From Paenibacillus sp. JCM 10914 (GTDB taxonomy: Bacteria; Bacillota; Bacilli; Paenibacillales; Paenibacillaceae): a DNA stretch of 64,000 bases. Location of the stretch: assembly GCF_001315105.1 (NCBI RefSeq), contig NZ_BAZR01000015.1, positions 1 through 64,000 on the forward strand, written 5' to 3'. Position numbers and translations under genes: made by a program. The notes below the pieces were generated by a model, which saw only the letters and a list, made by a program, of their open reading frames with translations, was not told the origin of the DNA and made no database searches. Positions 53,812-63,530 of this stretch are shown here, piece after piece (position 1 is the first letter of the stretch; each line of letters opens with the position of its first letter).

Positions 53812-55533
53812 ATGTCCATTCATGCTTCGATTCGGATTGAACGAGGGGTGGCAGTCCCCATGCGGGATGGTGTGCGCCTCCATGCGGATATTTATCGCCC
53901 GAATGACGATTTGCCCTATCCTGTATTGTTACTGAGAACTCCCTACAACAAGGAAGATGCACAAACGATGAATTACGCGCATCCCAGCTGGTATGCTCGG
54001 CACGGGTATGTGGTAGTCATACAGGACACTAGAGGAAGGTGGTCCTCGGAAGGAGATTTTCACCCCTACCTGCATGAGGAGGAAGATGGTTATGACACCA
54101 TTGAATGGGCGGCATCGCTCCCGCAAGTTATTCCGCGAGTAGGGCTGTACGGCTTCTCCTATGCGGGTGCCGTTCAGTGGCTTGCAGCATTGAGCCGGCC
54201 GCCGCATTTATCCTGCATCGCTCCCGGGATGATCGGCTCGGATTCTTATCAGGGCAAGGCGTACAGGAACGGAGCGCTAAACCTTGCTCTCCAGCAATCC
54301 TGGATTTTGTTCGCAGCACAGGATACTGCACTTCGCCAAGGCAGAAGTGATTGGGTGCAGGAGCTGTCTGCGTTGTATGCGGATGTCCATGCTTATTACA
54401 AACGCTTGCCGCTGTCTGATCCACCAGAATCGGTTAAGAAGCTGGCTCCCTACTATTTGGATTGGCTTCAGCATCGGAGCCGGGACGATTACTGGCATTC
54501 CACATCTCTAAGGGAACGATATGAGTTGGTAGAAGTGCCTGCTCTACATATCGGCGGGTGGTATGACATTTTTATCGACGGAACGATCGAGAATTTCACG
54601 GAGATACGGAGACGGGGAGCGACACAGAAGGCAAGGGAGCACCAATATTTATTCATTGAGCCGTGGTTTCACATGCCTTGGTCAAGATACGTCGGTGAAT
54701 TGGATTTTGGTCCTGAGGCGGCCAACCGGATCGATGAGCTGCAGCTCGCATGGTTTGATCGCTGGCTTAAGGGGGTTGAGCCCAGCGTCGAGCTCGCGCC
54801 GGTCACTTACTTCCGGATGGGCACCAATACTTGGCACGAAGAGCAGCAATGGCCACCGGCTGGAACCGTGAATACCGCCTATTATCTGCATAGTACCTCC
54901 AAGGCTAATTCGATCAACGGAGACGGCACGCTAGACATACTTCCTCCAGCAGAAGAATATGCGGACACCTACGTGTACCATCCATCAATTGCGGTACCGG
55001 CACTGGGAGGCCGATCCGGTGCGGTACCGGATTTGACACCGATGGGTCCGCGCAACCAGATTTCGGTGGAAATTCGAAATGATGTGCTGGTGTATTCATC
55101 GGCACCGCTCGGTAACGATCTTGCGCTTGCGGGTGAAGCGAAAGTTGAACTGTATGCGTCCACTTCAGCCGAGGATACGGATTTCGTAGCGAAGCTGGTG
55201 GATGTGTATCCCGATGGACGTTCCTACAATATTGCCGAAGGAATCTTACGGGCTAGCTTCCGCAATAGTCTGTCCGAGCCTGAGCCGGTCGTGCCGGGCG
55301 AGGTGATTCGATATGAGTTCTCCCTCGGACCCACATCCGCCGTATTCCGTCAGGGACATCGGATTCGGCTTCATGTCAGCAGCTCGTTGTTCCCTACCTT
55401 CGACCGTAACCCGAACCGATGGGTGAGTCCGGGCGAGGTAACAGAGGCTGATTTTGTGACGGCGACCCAGTGCATTTACCATGATGAGCGGTATCCTTCG
55501 AAGGTTTGGTTGCCGGTGATTCATGAAAGATAG
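53812..55533 (+). CDS. CocE/NonD-family hydrolase (X-Pro dipeptidyl-peptidase-like)
   Basis: A 573-residue enzyme. An alpha/beta-hydrolase domain has RDGVRLHADIYRP, QDTRGRWSSEGDF and the nucleophile elbow GLYGFSYAGAVQW (Ser about 115). The His/Asp region lies in GGWYDIFIDG and EPWFHMPWSRY, and a C-terminal jelly-roll domain ends the protein (VAKLVDVYPDGRSYN, GHRIRLHVSSSLFPTFDRN). Members cleave acyl/ester or X-Pro bonds; here it may hydrolyse a sulfur-containing ester or peptide, which is inferred only from the operon. GAAAGGTG precedes ATG 53812. It is first gene of a long operon. Confidence 0.9.
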   Translation: MSIHASIRIERGVAVPMRDGVRLHADIYRPNDDLPYPVLLLRTPYNKEDAQTMNYAHPSWYARHGYVVVIQDTRGRWSSEGDFHPYLHEEEDGYDTIEWAASLPQVIPRVGLYGFSYAGAVQWLAALSRPPHLSCIAPGMIGSDSYQGKAYRNGALNLALQQSWILFAAQDTALRQGRSDWVQELSALYADVHAYYKRLPLSDPPESVKKLAPYYLDWLQHRSRDDYWHSTSLRERYELVEVPALHIGGWYDIFIDGTIENFTEIRRRGATQKAREHQYLFIEPWFHMPWSRYVGELDFGPEAANRIDELQLAWFDRWLKGVEPSVELAPVTYFRMGTNTWHEEQQWPPAGTVNTAYYLHSTSKANSINGDGTLDILPPAEEYADTYVYHPSIAVPALGGRSGAVPDLTPMGPRNQISVEIRNDVLVYSSAPLGNDLALAGEAKVELYASTSAEDTDFVAKLVDVYPDGRSYNIAEGILRASFRNSLSEPEPVVPGEVIRYEFSLGPTSAVFRQGHRIRLHVSSSLFPTFDRNPNRWVSPGEVTEADFVTATQCIYHDERYPSKVWLPVIHER

Positions 55534-55548
55534 AGGAGGTAAGTGGAT

Positions 55549-56259
55549 GTGTCTATCAATTACATATGGTTTGATCTCGGTTATACCCTTGTCTATCAGG
55601 ATCGGGAACAGGTCTACGCCCGATATTTGAAGGAACAAGGAATCGATGTGGCAAGGGAACGGATCGAAGAAGCTTACCATCTCGCGGATAAATACTTCAT
55701 GCGGGAATATCCAGGGGTGCTTGCCAAGGAACGTGACACTTTTTTTGCTTGGTATCTCGGAGTGCTCAATCACTCATTGGGTCAGCATTTCCCTTTAACG
55801 GAGCAGTGCAACCGGATATTGGAAATCCAGCAGGAGCTGGTTGGGGGGTGGCAGCCCTTCCCATTTACGCATGCGGTGCTGAAGAGTTTAAGAGAACGTT
55901 CCTATCGGGTGGGTCTGATTAGCAATTGGGATCATACGGCAAGAGATGTGCTGGAGCGAAACGGGATACTGCCTCTGCTGGATCAGATCGTCATCTCGTC
56001 TGAAGTCGGGATCGAGAAGCCGGATCAGGCGATATTCCAGTTGGCGCTCGAACGTGCCGGGACGACCCCGGAAGAGTGTCTGTACGTCGGCGACAACTAT
56101 TATGATGATGTGATCGGGAGTGAGCGTGCCGGCATGCAAAGCTGCTTGATTAATCGGTTCGGCAGCCTGGGCATCGAAGAACTGGAGTCCGTACATGTGA
56201 TTTTATCCATACAAGAGCTTCCGCAACTGTTATCGGCATCATCCAAAATTATCTCTTAA
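55549..56259 (+). CDS. HAD-superfamily hydrolase with atypical motif I
   Basis: A 236-residue HAD enzyme with a helical cap. Motif I reads WFDLGYTLVY: the nucleophile Asp is present, but the usual Asp two residues later is Gly. Motif II is LISNWDHT, motif III Lys lies in GIEKPDQAIF, and motif IV is YVGDNYYDDVIG. The missing general acid/base suggests it may not be a normal phosphatase. AGGAGG nine bases upstream favours GTG 55549 over GTG 55543. It lies 15 bases after the CocE gene. Confidence 0.87.
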   Translation: MSINYIWFDLGYTLVYQDREQVYARYLKEQGIDVARERIEEAYHLADKYFMREYPGVLAKERDTFFAWYLGVLNHSLGQHFPLTEQCNRILEIQQELVGGWQPFPFTHAVLKSLRERSYRVGLISNWDHTARDVLERNGILPLLDQIVISSEVGIEKPDQAIFQLALERAGTTPEECLYVGDNYYDDVIGSERAGMQSCLINRFGSLGIEELESVHVILSIQELPQLLSASSKIIS

Positions 56260-56282
56260 ATAAGAAAGGAAGGGTCATTACC

Positions 56283-57907
56283 ATGAACAAAAATCGGAAT
56301 ATTCACCACCCGCTTAGCATCCTCATTATAGCTTTGTTGCTTATGCTTGTATCAGCCTGCGGCAACAATAGCGCATCTCCATCTGGCAGCCCGCAGGCGC
56401 GGCTAATGCGGGGAAAAGCGACGGTACGGTGAATACATCAACTTCACCCGCACCTGAGATCAAATCCGAGCAGTCCCAAGGAGAAAAAGTGGAAGGCGGG
56501 GATGTGGTCGTTATTATTTTGCAGGACCTGGATTATCTTGATCCGCATCTTGCCGTTGCGGCAGGAACGAACGAGGTGCTGTTCAATGTGTTTGAAGGCC
56601 TGCTGAAGCCGGACGAGGAGGGGGCGCTGAATCCAGCCATAGCGGAATCCTATGACGTGTCGGAGGATGGGCTGACCTATACGTTTAAACTGCGCAACGG
56701 TGTCAAATTCCATAATGGAAATCCGCTTACCGCGGACGACGTGGTGTATTCCTATTCGCGCCTGGCAGGACTCGATACAGGGAAACCGCTGCAATCTGCC
56801 TTTGAGGATGTGCAGGCGGTTGAATCCCAGGATGCTTCCACTGTTGTGATCCGGTTGAAGCAGAATAGCTCGTCCTTCCTGACGGCATTAACCTCAGCGG
56901 TCATCCCGAAGAGATACGAGGATAGCAACAAGAATCCGATCGGTACCGGACCATTCAAATTCAAGGAATATCTCCCGGGTCAGCGGCTCGTTGTCGAGAA
57001 GTTCCCCGACTACTATGTAAAGGAGGTTCCCTCATTGGATAAGGTTGAATTCCGGATCATTACCGATGGGGAAGCTGGACTGCTGGCATTGAAATCGGGA
57101 GAAGTGGATGTGTATCCGCGGATCGGTACGGAGCGTCTTGAAGAAATAGCCAATGAGTATACAACGTTAAGTGCGCCGCAAAATTTGGTGCAGCTTGTAG
57201 CTCTTAATAACGCGAAGGAACCCTTTAATGACATTAAAGTGCGCCAAGCGCTTAATTATGCGATTAACAAGGATGAGATTATCCAAGGCGTTGCGTTCGG
57301 TTACGGTACGAAGATCGGATCCAACCTAAGCCCAGTGCTTGCGAAATATTATCAGGAGGGCTTGGAAGATCAATATGCTACCGATTTGGATAAAGCGAAA
57401 GCCTTGTTGACGGAGGCAGGCTATCCAAACGGGTTCGAGACGAAACTGTCGGTGCCATCCAATTACCAGTTTCATGTTGATACGGCACAGGTAGTCGCCG
57501 CGCAACTGGAGCAGATCGGCGTTAAGGTCAAAATCGAACCGGTGGAGTGGGCCGTATGGCTGGAACGGATCTACAAAGGACGAGACTACGAGTTGACCAT
57601 CATCGGTCTGGACGGCAAGCTGGATCCTTACCAGATTCTGAATAAGTACCTCTCTGACGCCGGGAATAACTTCTTCAACTATAACAATGCTGAGTTTGAT
57701 ACGACGCTTCACTCCGCAGCGACCGAAGTGGACGATGCCAAGCGCGTGGAACTGTATAAGAAAGCTCAGCGCATACTTGCCGATGACGCGGCTGCCATCT
57801 ATATTATGGATCCTAATTCCAATGTGGCCCTGAACAAGAAACTAGCAGGGTATAAGCAGTATCCGCTCTATGTCCAAGATCTGTCGAGTGTCTATTTTAC
57901 GGAGTAG
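56283..57907 (+). CDS. Peptide/nickel-type solute-binding lipoprotein, family 5 (one-base frameshift near 56398)
   Basis: The protein starts MNKNRNIHHPLSILIIALLL with lipobox VSAC, then a Ser/Gly-rich linker. The frame stops after 44 residues, while the next frame continues NTSTSPAPEIKSEQ into a family 5 binding domain (LDYLDPHLAVAAGTNEVLFN, LKPDEEGALNPAIAESY, LRNGVKFHNGNPLTADDVV). Adding one base after GC at 56397-56398 gives QAANAGKSDGTVNTSTS and a 541-residue protein ending at 57907. It is the substrate receptor of the downstream ABC transporter. AAGGAAGGG is upstream. Confidence 0.88.
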
Positions 57908-57932
57908 GACAGTCGGAGGTGATTTGCCCAAC

Positions 57933-58874
57933 ATGAATTATTATACAAGGCGTACGCTCACGCTATTTCTGACGATGTTGTTCGTGGTCATCCTGACATT
58001 TTCCGTGTTCCGCATCATTCCTGGTAATCCTGCGCTCACCATTCTTGGTGTAGAAGCAACCGATGAGCAAATTGCGATGCTTGCGGCTAAGCTAGGGACG
58101 GATCGTCCGTTGTTCGATCAATTCATCGACTGGATTTCGGGGATTGCCTTACTGGATTTCGGAGAATCCTTGCGGTTCTCCGAACCGGTCCTTGAGCTGA
58201 TTGGTGCTCGATTGCCAGTGACCATTACGCTTGCCGTGCTGGCGATGACCATTACGGTTGGTATTGGTATCCCGCTTGGTATTTTGGCAGCCAGGACGAA
58301 GGGAAAAGCGATAGACATGGCCGTGTCGATCGGCACCCAGATCGGACTGGCGGTACCGTCGTTCTGGATGGGGATTATCCTCATTCTCATTTTCGGCCTG
58401 AGCCTCAAATGGGTAACGGTCAGCACCTATATCCCTTGGTCGGAGAGCCCGCTGCTGGCACTCCGGTCCTTGCTGCTGCCCGCCATCGCGCTGGCTATTC
58501 CACAGATCGCGATTGTGGTTCGGTATTTGCGAACGACGATGTTGGAGCAGCTCAATCTGGATTATGTGAGAACGGCGAGAAGTAAAGGGTTGCCCGAGAA
58601 GTCGATACACTACCGTCATGTGCTGAAGAATGCGCTGCTTCCCGTTATTACGATCATCGGTATCCATTTTGGTGAGCTGCTTGCCGGCAGTCTGGTCATT
58701 GAACAGGTGTTTACGTTGCCGGGTTTTGGCAGCTTGCTCATTACTGCGATTGGAAATCGGGATTATCCGTTAGTACAGGGCTTAGTGCTAATCATTGCTT
58801 TTACGGTTATCATGATAAATTTTATAGTCGATCTATCCTACCGCTGGCTGGATCCACAAATCCGTTTGAAGTAG
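57933..58874 (+). CDS. ABC transporter permease, DppB/OppB family
   Basis: A 313-residue permease with six helices. The N-terminal YYTRRTLTLFLTMLFVVIL and FRIIPGNPALTILG and the cytoplasmic loop LNLDYVRTARSKGLPEKSI are typical of peptide/nickel permeases. GGAGGTGA upstream supports ATG 57933. It partners with the next gene and the two ATPases for uptake of a peptide-like, probably sulfur-containing, solute. Confidence 0.92.
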   Translation: MNYYTRRTLTLFLTMLFVVILTFSVFRIIPGNPALTILGVEATDEQIAMLAAKLGTDRPLFDQFIDWISGIALLDFGESLRFSEPVLELIGARLPVTITLAVLAMTITVGIGIPLGILAARTKGKAIDMAVSIGTQIGLAVPSFWMGIILILIFGLSLKWVTVSTYIPWSESPLLALRSLLLPAIALAIPQIAIVVRYLRTTMLEQLNLDYVRTARSKGLPEKSIHYRHVLKNALLPVITIIGIHFGELLAGSLVIEQVFTLPGFGSLLITAIGNRDYPLVQGLVLIIAFTVIMINFIVDLSYRWLDPQIRLK

Positions 58875-58883
58875 GGGTTAACG

Positions 58884-59696
58884 ATGATGAAGAGACATTA
58901 CAGCTTCAGTCTGGCGCTGGGCGCGTCATGTATTACATTGCTTCTCTTGATGATGCTGGTCAGCCTGTTTTATACCCCGCACCAAGTGAATGTCATGAAC
59001 ATTGCCGATCGGCTGCAGGGGCCGAGTTGGAGCCATTGGCTGGGAACCGATAATTTTGGCAGGGATGTTCTGAGTCGGGTTATGGTGGGCGCTCAGACGG
59101 CATTTATGGTTGGAGCGGTCTCCGTAGCTATCGGGTTAAGCGGCGGGCTGATCATTGGGACATTAGCCGGCTATGTGGGACGGTGGCTCGATGAACTATT
59201 GATGCGGGGAACAGATGCATTGTTGGCGTTTCCCGGTATCCTTATCGCCTTGCTGCTGGTCACGATTTACCAGCCCAGCATGTTCCAGACGATGCTCGCG
59301 ATCGGCATTCTATCCGTTCCCTCATTCGCTCGCGTGATTCGCAGCGGCGTGCTGCAGCATCGAGAAGCAGAATATGTAAAGGCAGCAAGGGGAATAGGCG
59401 CAGGGCATGCCAACATTATATTCGTCCAGATTCTGCCTAATATTGCATCTTCCATCGTAACGACAGCAGCGCTCAGTTTCTCAACGGCCATATTGGTTGA
59501 GGCTGCACTAAGTTACTTGGGCTTGGGTGTACAGCCACCCGATCCCAGCTGGGGTAGAATGCTGAATGAATCACAGAGCTATCTGGGAAAGGCTCCATGG
59601 TTCACGCTTGCTCCCGGGCTTGTCATCACGTTAACGGTGCTTGGGTTCAATCTGCTTAGTGACGGAATCCGTGATGTAAGGGACAAGAGAGGATAG
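58884..59696 (+). CDS. ABC transporter permease, DppC/OppC family
   Basis: A 270-residue permease with five to six helices, N-terminal helix CITLLLLMMLVSLFYTP, the HWLGTDNFGRDVLSRVMVGA signature and the loop REAEYVKAARGIGAGHANII. It begins ATG-ATG 9 bases after DppB-like stops and ends 11 bases before the ATPase start. It completes the membrane channel of the family 5 transporter. Confidence 0.93.
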   Translation: MMKRHYSFSLALGASCITLLLLMMLVSLFYTPHQVNVMNIADRLQGPSWSHWLGTDNFGRDVLSRVMVGAQTAFMVGAVSVAIGLSGGLIIGTLAGYVGRWLDELLMRGTDALLAFPGILIALLLVTIYQPSMFQTMLAIGILSVPSFARVIRSGVLQHREAEYVKAARGIGAGHANIIFVQILPNIASSIVTTAALSFSTAILVEAALSYLGLGVQPPDPSWGRMLNESQSYLGKAPWFTLAPGLVITLTVLGFNLLSDGIRDVRDKRG

Positions 59697-59707
59697 AGGT
59701 GATGGAG

Positions 59708-60756
59708 ATGGAACAGAAGGCTTATCAGAGGAAGTTGCAGGAGACTCATCAGCGGATCGAAGGGAATGAGACTGTACTTCAAGTCCATAACTTGCAAGTC
59801 GAGCTTCAAGTGTCTCGTCGGAAGGCTGTGAATGTACTGGATGACGTATCCTTCCGGATTGAAAAAGGGGAGATCGTGGGTGTCGTCGGCGAGTCCGGCT
59901 GCGGAAAGAGCGTTCTAGCGCTTTCCGTGCTCGGGTTGCTGCCTCCAGCAATGCGGATTGGTGCAGGAGATCTCTGGTATAAGGAAGAGCTGCCGCTGCA
60001 CACGTATAACAACCGCGACATGCAATCGGTTCGGGGAAAGGAAATATCGATGGTCTTTCAAGATCCCATGAGTTCATTGAACCCTGGTCTGACGGTGGGC
60101 CATCAGGTGATGGAGAGTTTAAGGCTTCATATGGGATATGGAAGGAGGGAGGCACTGGAGCAGGCGGTGTTGCTGTTCCGTAAGGTGGGTCTACCAAGAC
60201 CGGAGAAACTGCTTCATGAATATCCGTATCAATTGTCCGGCGGCATGCGACAACGGGTCATGATGCAATGGCGATCTCATGTAATCCGGGGCTGCTTATT
60301 GCTGATGAGCCGACCACTGCGCTCGACGTTACGATTCAAGCCCAAATTCTGGACCTGATGCAACGTATCCGTAAAGACGATGGGACGGCGATCCTGCTCA
60401 TATCACATGACCTTGGTATGATCGCAGATATGTGTGATCGTATGATCGTCATGTACGCAGGCAAGGTGGTGGAGCAGGGAACGGCTGCAGAGATTTTTGA
60501 CCATCCAAGGCATCCTTATACTATAGGTCTCTTGAATTCCGTTCCCACGCCAGCGAAGAAAGGCAGTCCGCTGTATTCCATACCGGGTACGGTGCCCGCG
60601 CTGCATGAGAGAGGAAGCGGTTGCCGATTCGCTTCGAGGTGTCCATACGCTGCGGACCGCTGCCGACAGGAGCTGCCGCCCCTTGTCCATGTAGGGAAAC
60701 AGCATGCTGCTGCATGCTTTCTGGCGGAGGAGGTGGATGCCAATGCTGTCGTATGA
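59708..60756 (+). CDS. ABC transporter ATP-binding protein, DppD/OppD family (one-base frameshift near 60264)
   Basis: Walker A GESGCGKS and Q-loop FQDPMSSLNPGLTVG are followed by signature YQLSGGMRQRVM, where the frame breaks. The neighbouring frame continues AMAISCNPGLLIADEPTTAL to 60756, with the peptide-type C-terminal cysteine cluster (CRFASRCPYAADRC). Adding one base at 60264-60265 gives MRQRVMIAMAISCNPG and a 349-residue protein of normal length. GAGGTG six bases upstream favours ATG 59708. Confidence 0.88.
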
Positions 60757-61756
60757 GGAGTCTCTGGTTGAGCTTAAGCATATCGAGAAGACCTACTCAC
60801 AAGGTTCTCTGTCTGTGAGCAAGAAGCTCCGTGCTGTTCGCGGTGTATCGCTTGCCATCAGAAGAGGAGAAACGCTTGGGTTGGTAGGAGAGAGTGGCTG
60901 CGGCAAGTCTACCGTCGGCCAGATGACCGCGCGGCTGCTTGAGCCTAGTGGTGGTTCGCTCTGGTATAAAGGAAGAGATATTACGAATGCACAGGGAAAG
61001 CCCTTACGAGAGCTACGTCAAGAAATCCAATATGTATTTCAGGATCCCTATACTTCGTTGAATCCGAGATTCACGATTGGCCGTCTTCTGGAAGAACCGC
61101 TGAAGTATTACCGGCTGGGTAACCGGCAGAAGCGCAAAAACGAAGTTCTGGAGATGTTGGACCGGATAGGTCTGAATGCTTCCTATATGGATCGATATCC
61201 CCATGAGTTAAGCGGCGGGCAGCGGCAGCGGGTAGGCATTGCAAGGGCGCTGATGCTGAATCCGGAATTCGTGGTGCTCGATGAGCCCGTATCGGCATTG
61301 GATGTCTCCGTACAGGCGCAGATTTTGAATTTGCTCAAAACGCTGCAAAGTGAATTGTCTCTGACTTATTTGTTTATTTCCCATGATCTGAACGTGGTGC
61401 ACTATGTGAGTGATCGAGTCGCTGTCATGTATCTTGGAAGCATTGTAGAGATTGCTGATGTGAATGATCTGTATAACAATCCACGGCACCCCTACACACA
61501 AGCGTTAGTCTCGTCGATTCCGGCCGAACGGGGCGGTGAGAAGAGAGAGCCCATCATTCTAAGCGGGGATTTACCCGACCCCTCGACCGCCATCCAGGGC
61601 TGTCCCTTCCGATCAAGATGCATGCATGCGTTCGAGCGTTGTGCCGCCGAGATGCCGGAATGGTCGGAGGTCGGAGCAGGTCATGCTGTACGATGCCATT
61701 TGTGGAACGGGACACAGGAGAGCCTCGAGCCATTGCCTGTTGAGTTATCATCTTAG
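60743..61756 (+). CDS. ABC transporter ATP-binding protein, DppF/OppF family
   Basis: A 337-residue ATPase, intact, with Walker A GESGCGKS, Q-loop FQDPYTSLNPRFTIG, signature HELSGGQRQRVGIARAL, Walker B FVVLDEPVSALDV and the C-terminal cysteine motif CPFRSRCMHAFERCA. It overlaps the DppD-like gene by 14 bases. GGAGGAGG nine bases upstream favours ATG 60743 over ATG 60737. It forms the ATPase heterodimer with the preceding gene. Confidence 0.94.
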   Translation: MLSYEESLVELKHIEKTYSQGSLSVSKKLRAVRGVSLAIRRGETLGLVGESGCGKSTVGQMTARLLEPSGGSLWYKGRDITNAQGKPLRELRQEIQYVFQDPYTSLNPRFTIGRLLEEPLKYYRLGNRQKRKNEVLEMLDRIGLNASYMDRYPHELSGGQRQRVGIARALMLNPEFVVLDEPVSALDVSVQAQILNLLKTLQSELSLTYLFISHDLNVVHYVSDRVAVMYLGSIVEIADVNDLYNNPRHPYTQALVSSIPAERGGEKREPIILSGDLPDPSTAIQGCPFRSRCMHAFERCAAEMPEWSEVGAGHAVRCHLWNGTQESLEPLPVELSS

Positions 61757-61780
61757 GACTGAAGTGGAGGATCGTAGAAG

Positions 61781-62374
61781 ATGGACGATAAGGAGCATGA
61801 AGTCATACGCCTGGCTATTGCTGCGGATGCCCCGGCTTTAAGGAATCTTCTATACCGGGCCTACGAACCGATCCGCATGTTGAATCTCAAGTGGCCGGCG
61901 GCATATGTTACGCAGGATGCGGCGCTGGCGAATATCGAGCGGAATGAATGCTATGTATTGGAGAAGGATGGTTCGATCGCGGCAACCATCACGTATTCGC
62001 TGGAGGGCGACGTTCGCGACGTGACCGATCTTCCCTTCATCAAGTGGTTCGCGGTCGATCCGGTGCTGCAGGGTCACCGGCTCGGAGCGCGATTGATCCG
62101 CTATGTCGAGCAAACGATACTCCTCGGGAAATACAAATGGCCTGCTGTTACATTGGCAACCGCGGAGCGGCATCCGTGGCTGGCAGCGATGTACCGGCGA
62201 AGCGGCTATGAATCCATTCTGGAGTTCGATTCCAAGAACGGGGACGGCAATATGTATCTTATGTGCAAAGTCTTGAATTCAGATCGATTCGAGAGGTATA
62301 TCCGCGAGCATCCCGCGGATCTTGCTGCCATTCATAACCGTACCCGGCTGGTTAATGAAAATATGAATCAATGA
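61781..62374 (+). CDS. GNAT-family N-acetyltransferase
   Basis: A 197-residue acetyltransferase with the acetyl-CoA fold: VIRLAIAADAPALRNLLYRA at the start, KWFAVDPVLQGHRLGARLIR (the pyrophosphate-binding loop, with degenerate Q/R-x-x-G-x-G) and MYRRSGYESI at the end. It is last gene of the CocE/ABC operon and may detoxify or tag an imported amine or thiol compound, by analogy with acetyltransferases in cystine-uptake operons; this is inference. A terminator lies 90 bases downstream. Confidence 0.88.
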   Translation: MDDKEHEVIRLAIAADAPALRNLLYRAYEPIRMLNLKWPAAYVTQDAALANIERNECYVLEKDGSIAATITYSLEGDVRDVTDLPFIKWFAVDPVLQGHRLGARLIRYVEQTILLGKYKWPAVTLATAERHPWLAAMYRRSGYESILEFDSKNGDGNMYLMCKVLNSDRFERYIREHPADLAAIHNRTRLVNENMNQ

Positions 62375-62463
62375 CACCCTGAAGTATTTTATTAAAAGTG
62401 ACAAGAAGTCCAATATAACCAATAAGCATAAGTGATTGAATATAATGTTAGACATTTTATTGG

Positions 62464-62523
62464 CAAAAAAAGAATGGATAGAGTCTACAGAGAAAATCTG
62501 AACTCCATCCATTTCTTTTTATT
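62464..62523 (+). terminator. Rho-independent terminator of the sulfur ABC operon
   Basis: AAAGAATGGATAGAGT pairs with ACTCCATCCATTTCTTT (one mismatch and one bulge). It is flanked by A and T runs, so it may act in both directions. Confidence 0.8.
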
Positions 62524-62645
62524 ATTTACAACAACAATTTTACTTTGTACATTTGCTCTTTTGAAACATCGTATTCGTTAGTGCAATGGATTTATAAACT
62601 TGTTAAATCGGGGGAAGAATACCTCCTTGAAAGGGGGTTATTATC

Positions 62646-63029
62646 ATGCGGCTAACATTATTGGCAAATGCCGTACTTGCCGCTTCTCTGTCTGTATCCA
62701 CGCCGTTACATACGGTTGCTAATGAAACAGCCCACCATCCAAGCCGTCAAGAACAATCTTCATGCGATGTGCTCAGGGACGCATTCGTGTGGTCTTTATT
62801 CAAACCGATTGGGAACGTGCTTCGACAATACAAGGATGAACGACAATTCATGGTCGATGATGTCGTTGAAGTCAAACGTTTGGAGCAAGGTCAATATTAT
62901 TGGGAGACAACTTTGAAAGTAACGACCTTTGAAGGACCGCATAACCCTCCTTACCATTACTATATCATTACCTTTACCAACTTGTTTTCAAATGAAGTAA
63001 AAGTGAAAAAAGTGTTGAGAACGGATTAA
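62646..63029 (+). CDS. Secreted DUF3888-like protein
   Basis: A 127-residue protein with a signal peptide (LTLLANAVLAASLSVSTPLH) and a small secreted domain. Its CDVLRDAFVWSLFKPIGNVL, then VVEVKRLEQGQYYWETTLKV and GPHNPPYHYYIITFTN, resembles DUF3888 proteins. AAAGGGGG precedes ATG 62646. Function unknown. Its AT-rich composition differs from the preceding operon, and it converges on the Tn554-like genes, so it could be cargo or a boundary gene. Confidence 0.75.
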   Translation: MRLTLLANAVLAASLSVSTPLHTVANETAHHPSRQEQSSCDVLRDAFVWSLFKPIGNVLRQYKDERQFMVDDVVEVKRLEQGQYYWETTLKVTTFEGPHNPPYHYYIITFTNLFSNEVKVKKVLRTD

Positions 63030-63060
63030 AAAAATAACTAAAATGTCCGTGAGCTTAAAC

Positions 63061-63530
63061 TCAATTAAACTGCTCAAATATACTTGCAGTCCATTTGCTA
63101 TGGTTTTCGGCAATGAACTGCTCCGTCTGTATCAGCTTATCTACAAGCTCCTGTTTCGTTAACTTCATGTATTTTTGACGAAGCTGTACAAGATCACGAT
63201 TAGGCTAATGCGTCTTAGATCGGTATCATGTGTCATGCTAAATTGAGAAGCTCGTTTATTTGTTTGTCTTTTTTTATACGTATGGCTGTGTTGCTTGTAA
63301 TAATCAAATAACAATTCGTTCGTTTTTATTGTATTCGGATGAATTCCTTTACCTGTAGGATCAAATTCTTTAGATTTATTATGAATGCTATTTAAGCTTA
63401 CGGACTTACCTTCCTTCACCAAAGAATCGATAGCAGATTTGCCTAACTGGAAGGAGCGATTTTTATTTTTTTTATGAGCAGTATGAAGCCAAGGACGATC
63501 ATCATTTGTTGGTACGGATAATTGGTTCAT
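63061..63530 (-). CDS. Tn554-family TnpC-like transposition protein (one-base frameshift near 63204)
   Basis: A small DNA-transposition accessory protein. It starts MNQLSVPTNDDRPWLHTAHK and contains IHPNTIKTNELLFDYYKQHS, as in TnpC/DUF6262 proteins. The frame drifts after DTDLRRIS. Adding one base at 63203-63206 gives RRISPNRDLVQLRQKYMKLT and a coiled-coil-like C-terminus ending SIFEQFN at 63061, 156 residues in all. It overlaps the upstream recombinase gene by 29 bases, as in tnpABC operons. AT-rich compared with most of the window, consistent with transfer. Confidence 0.75.
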
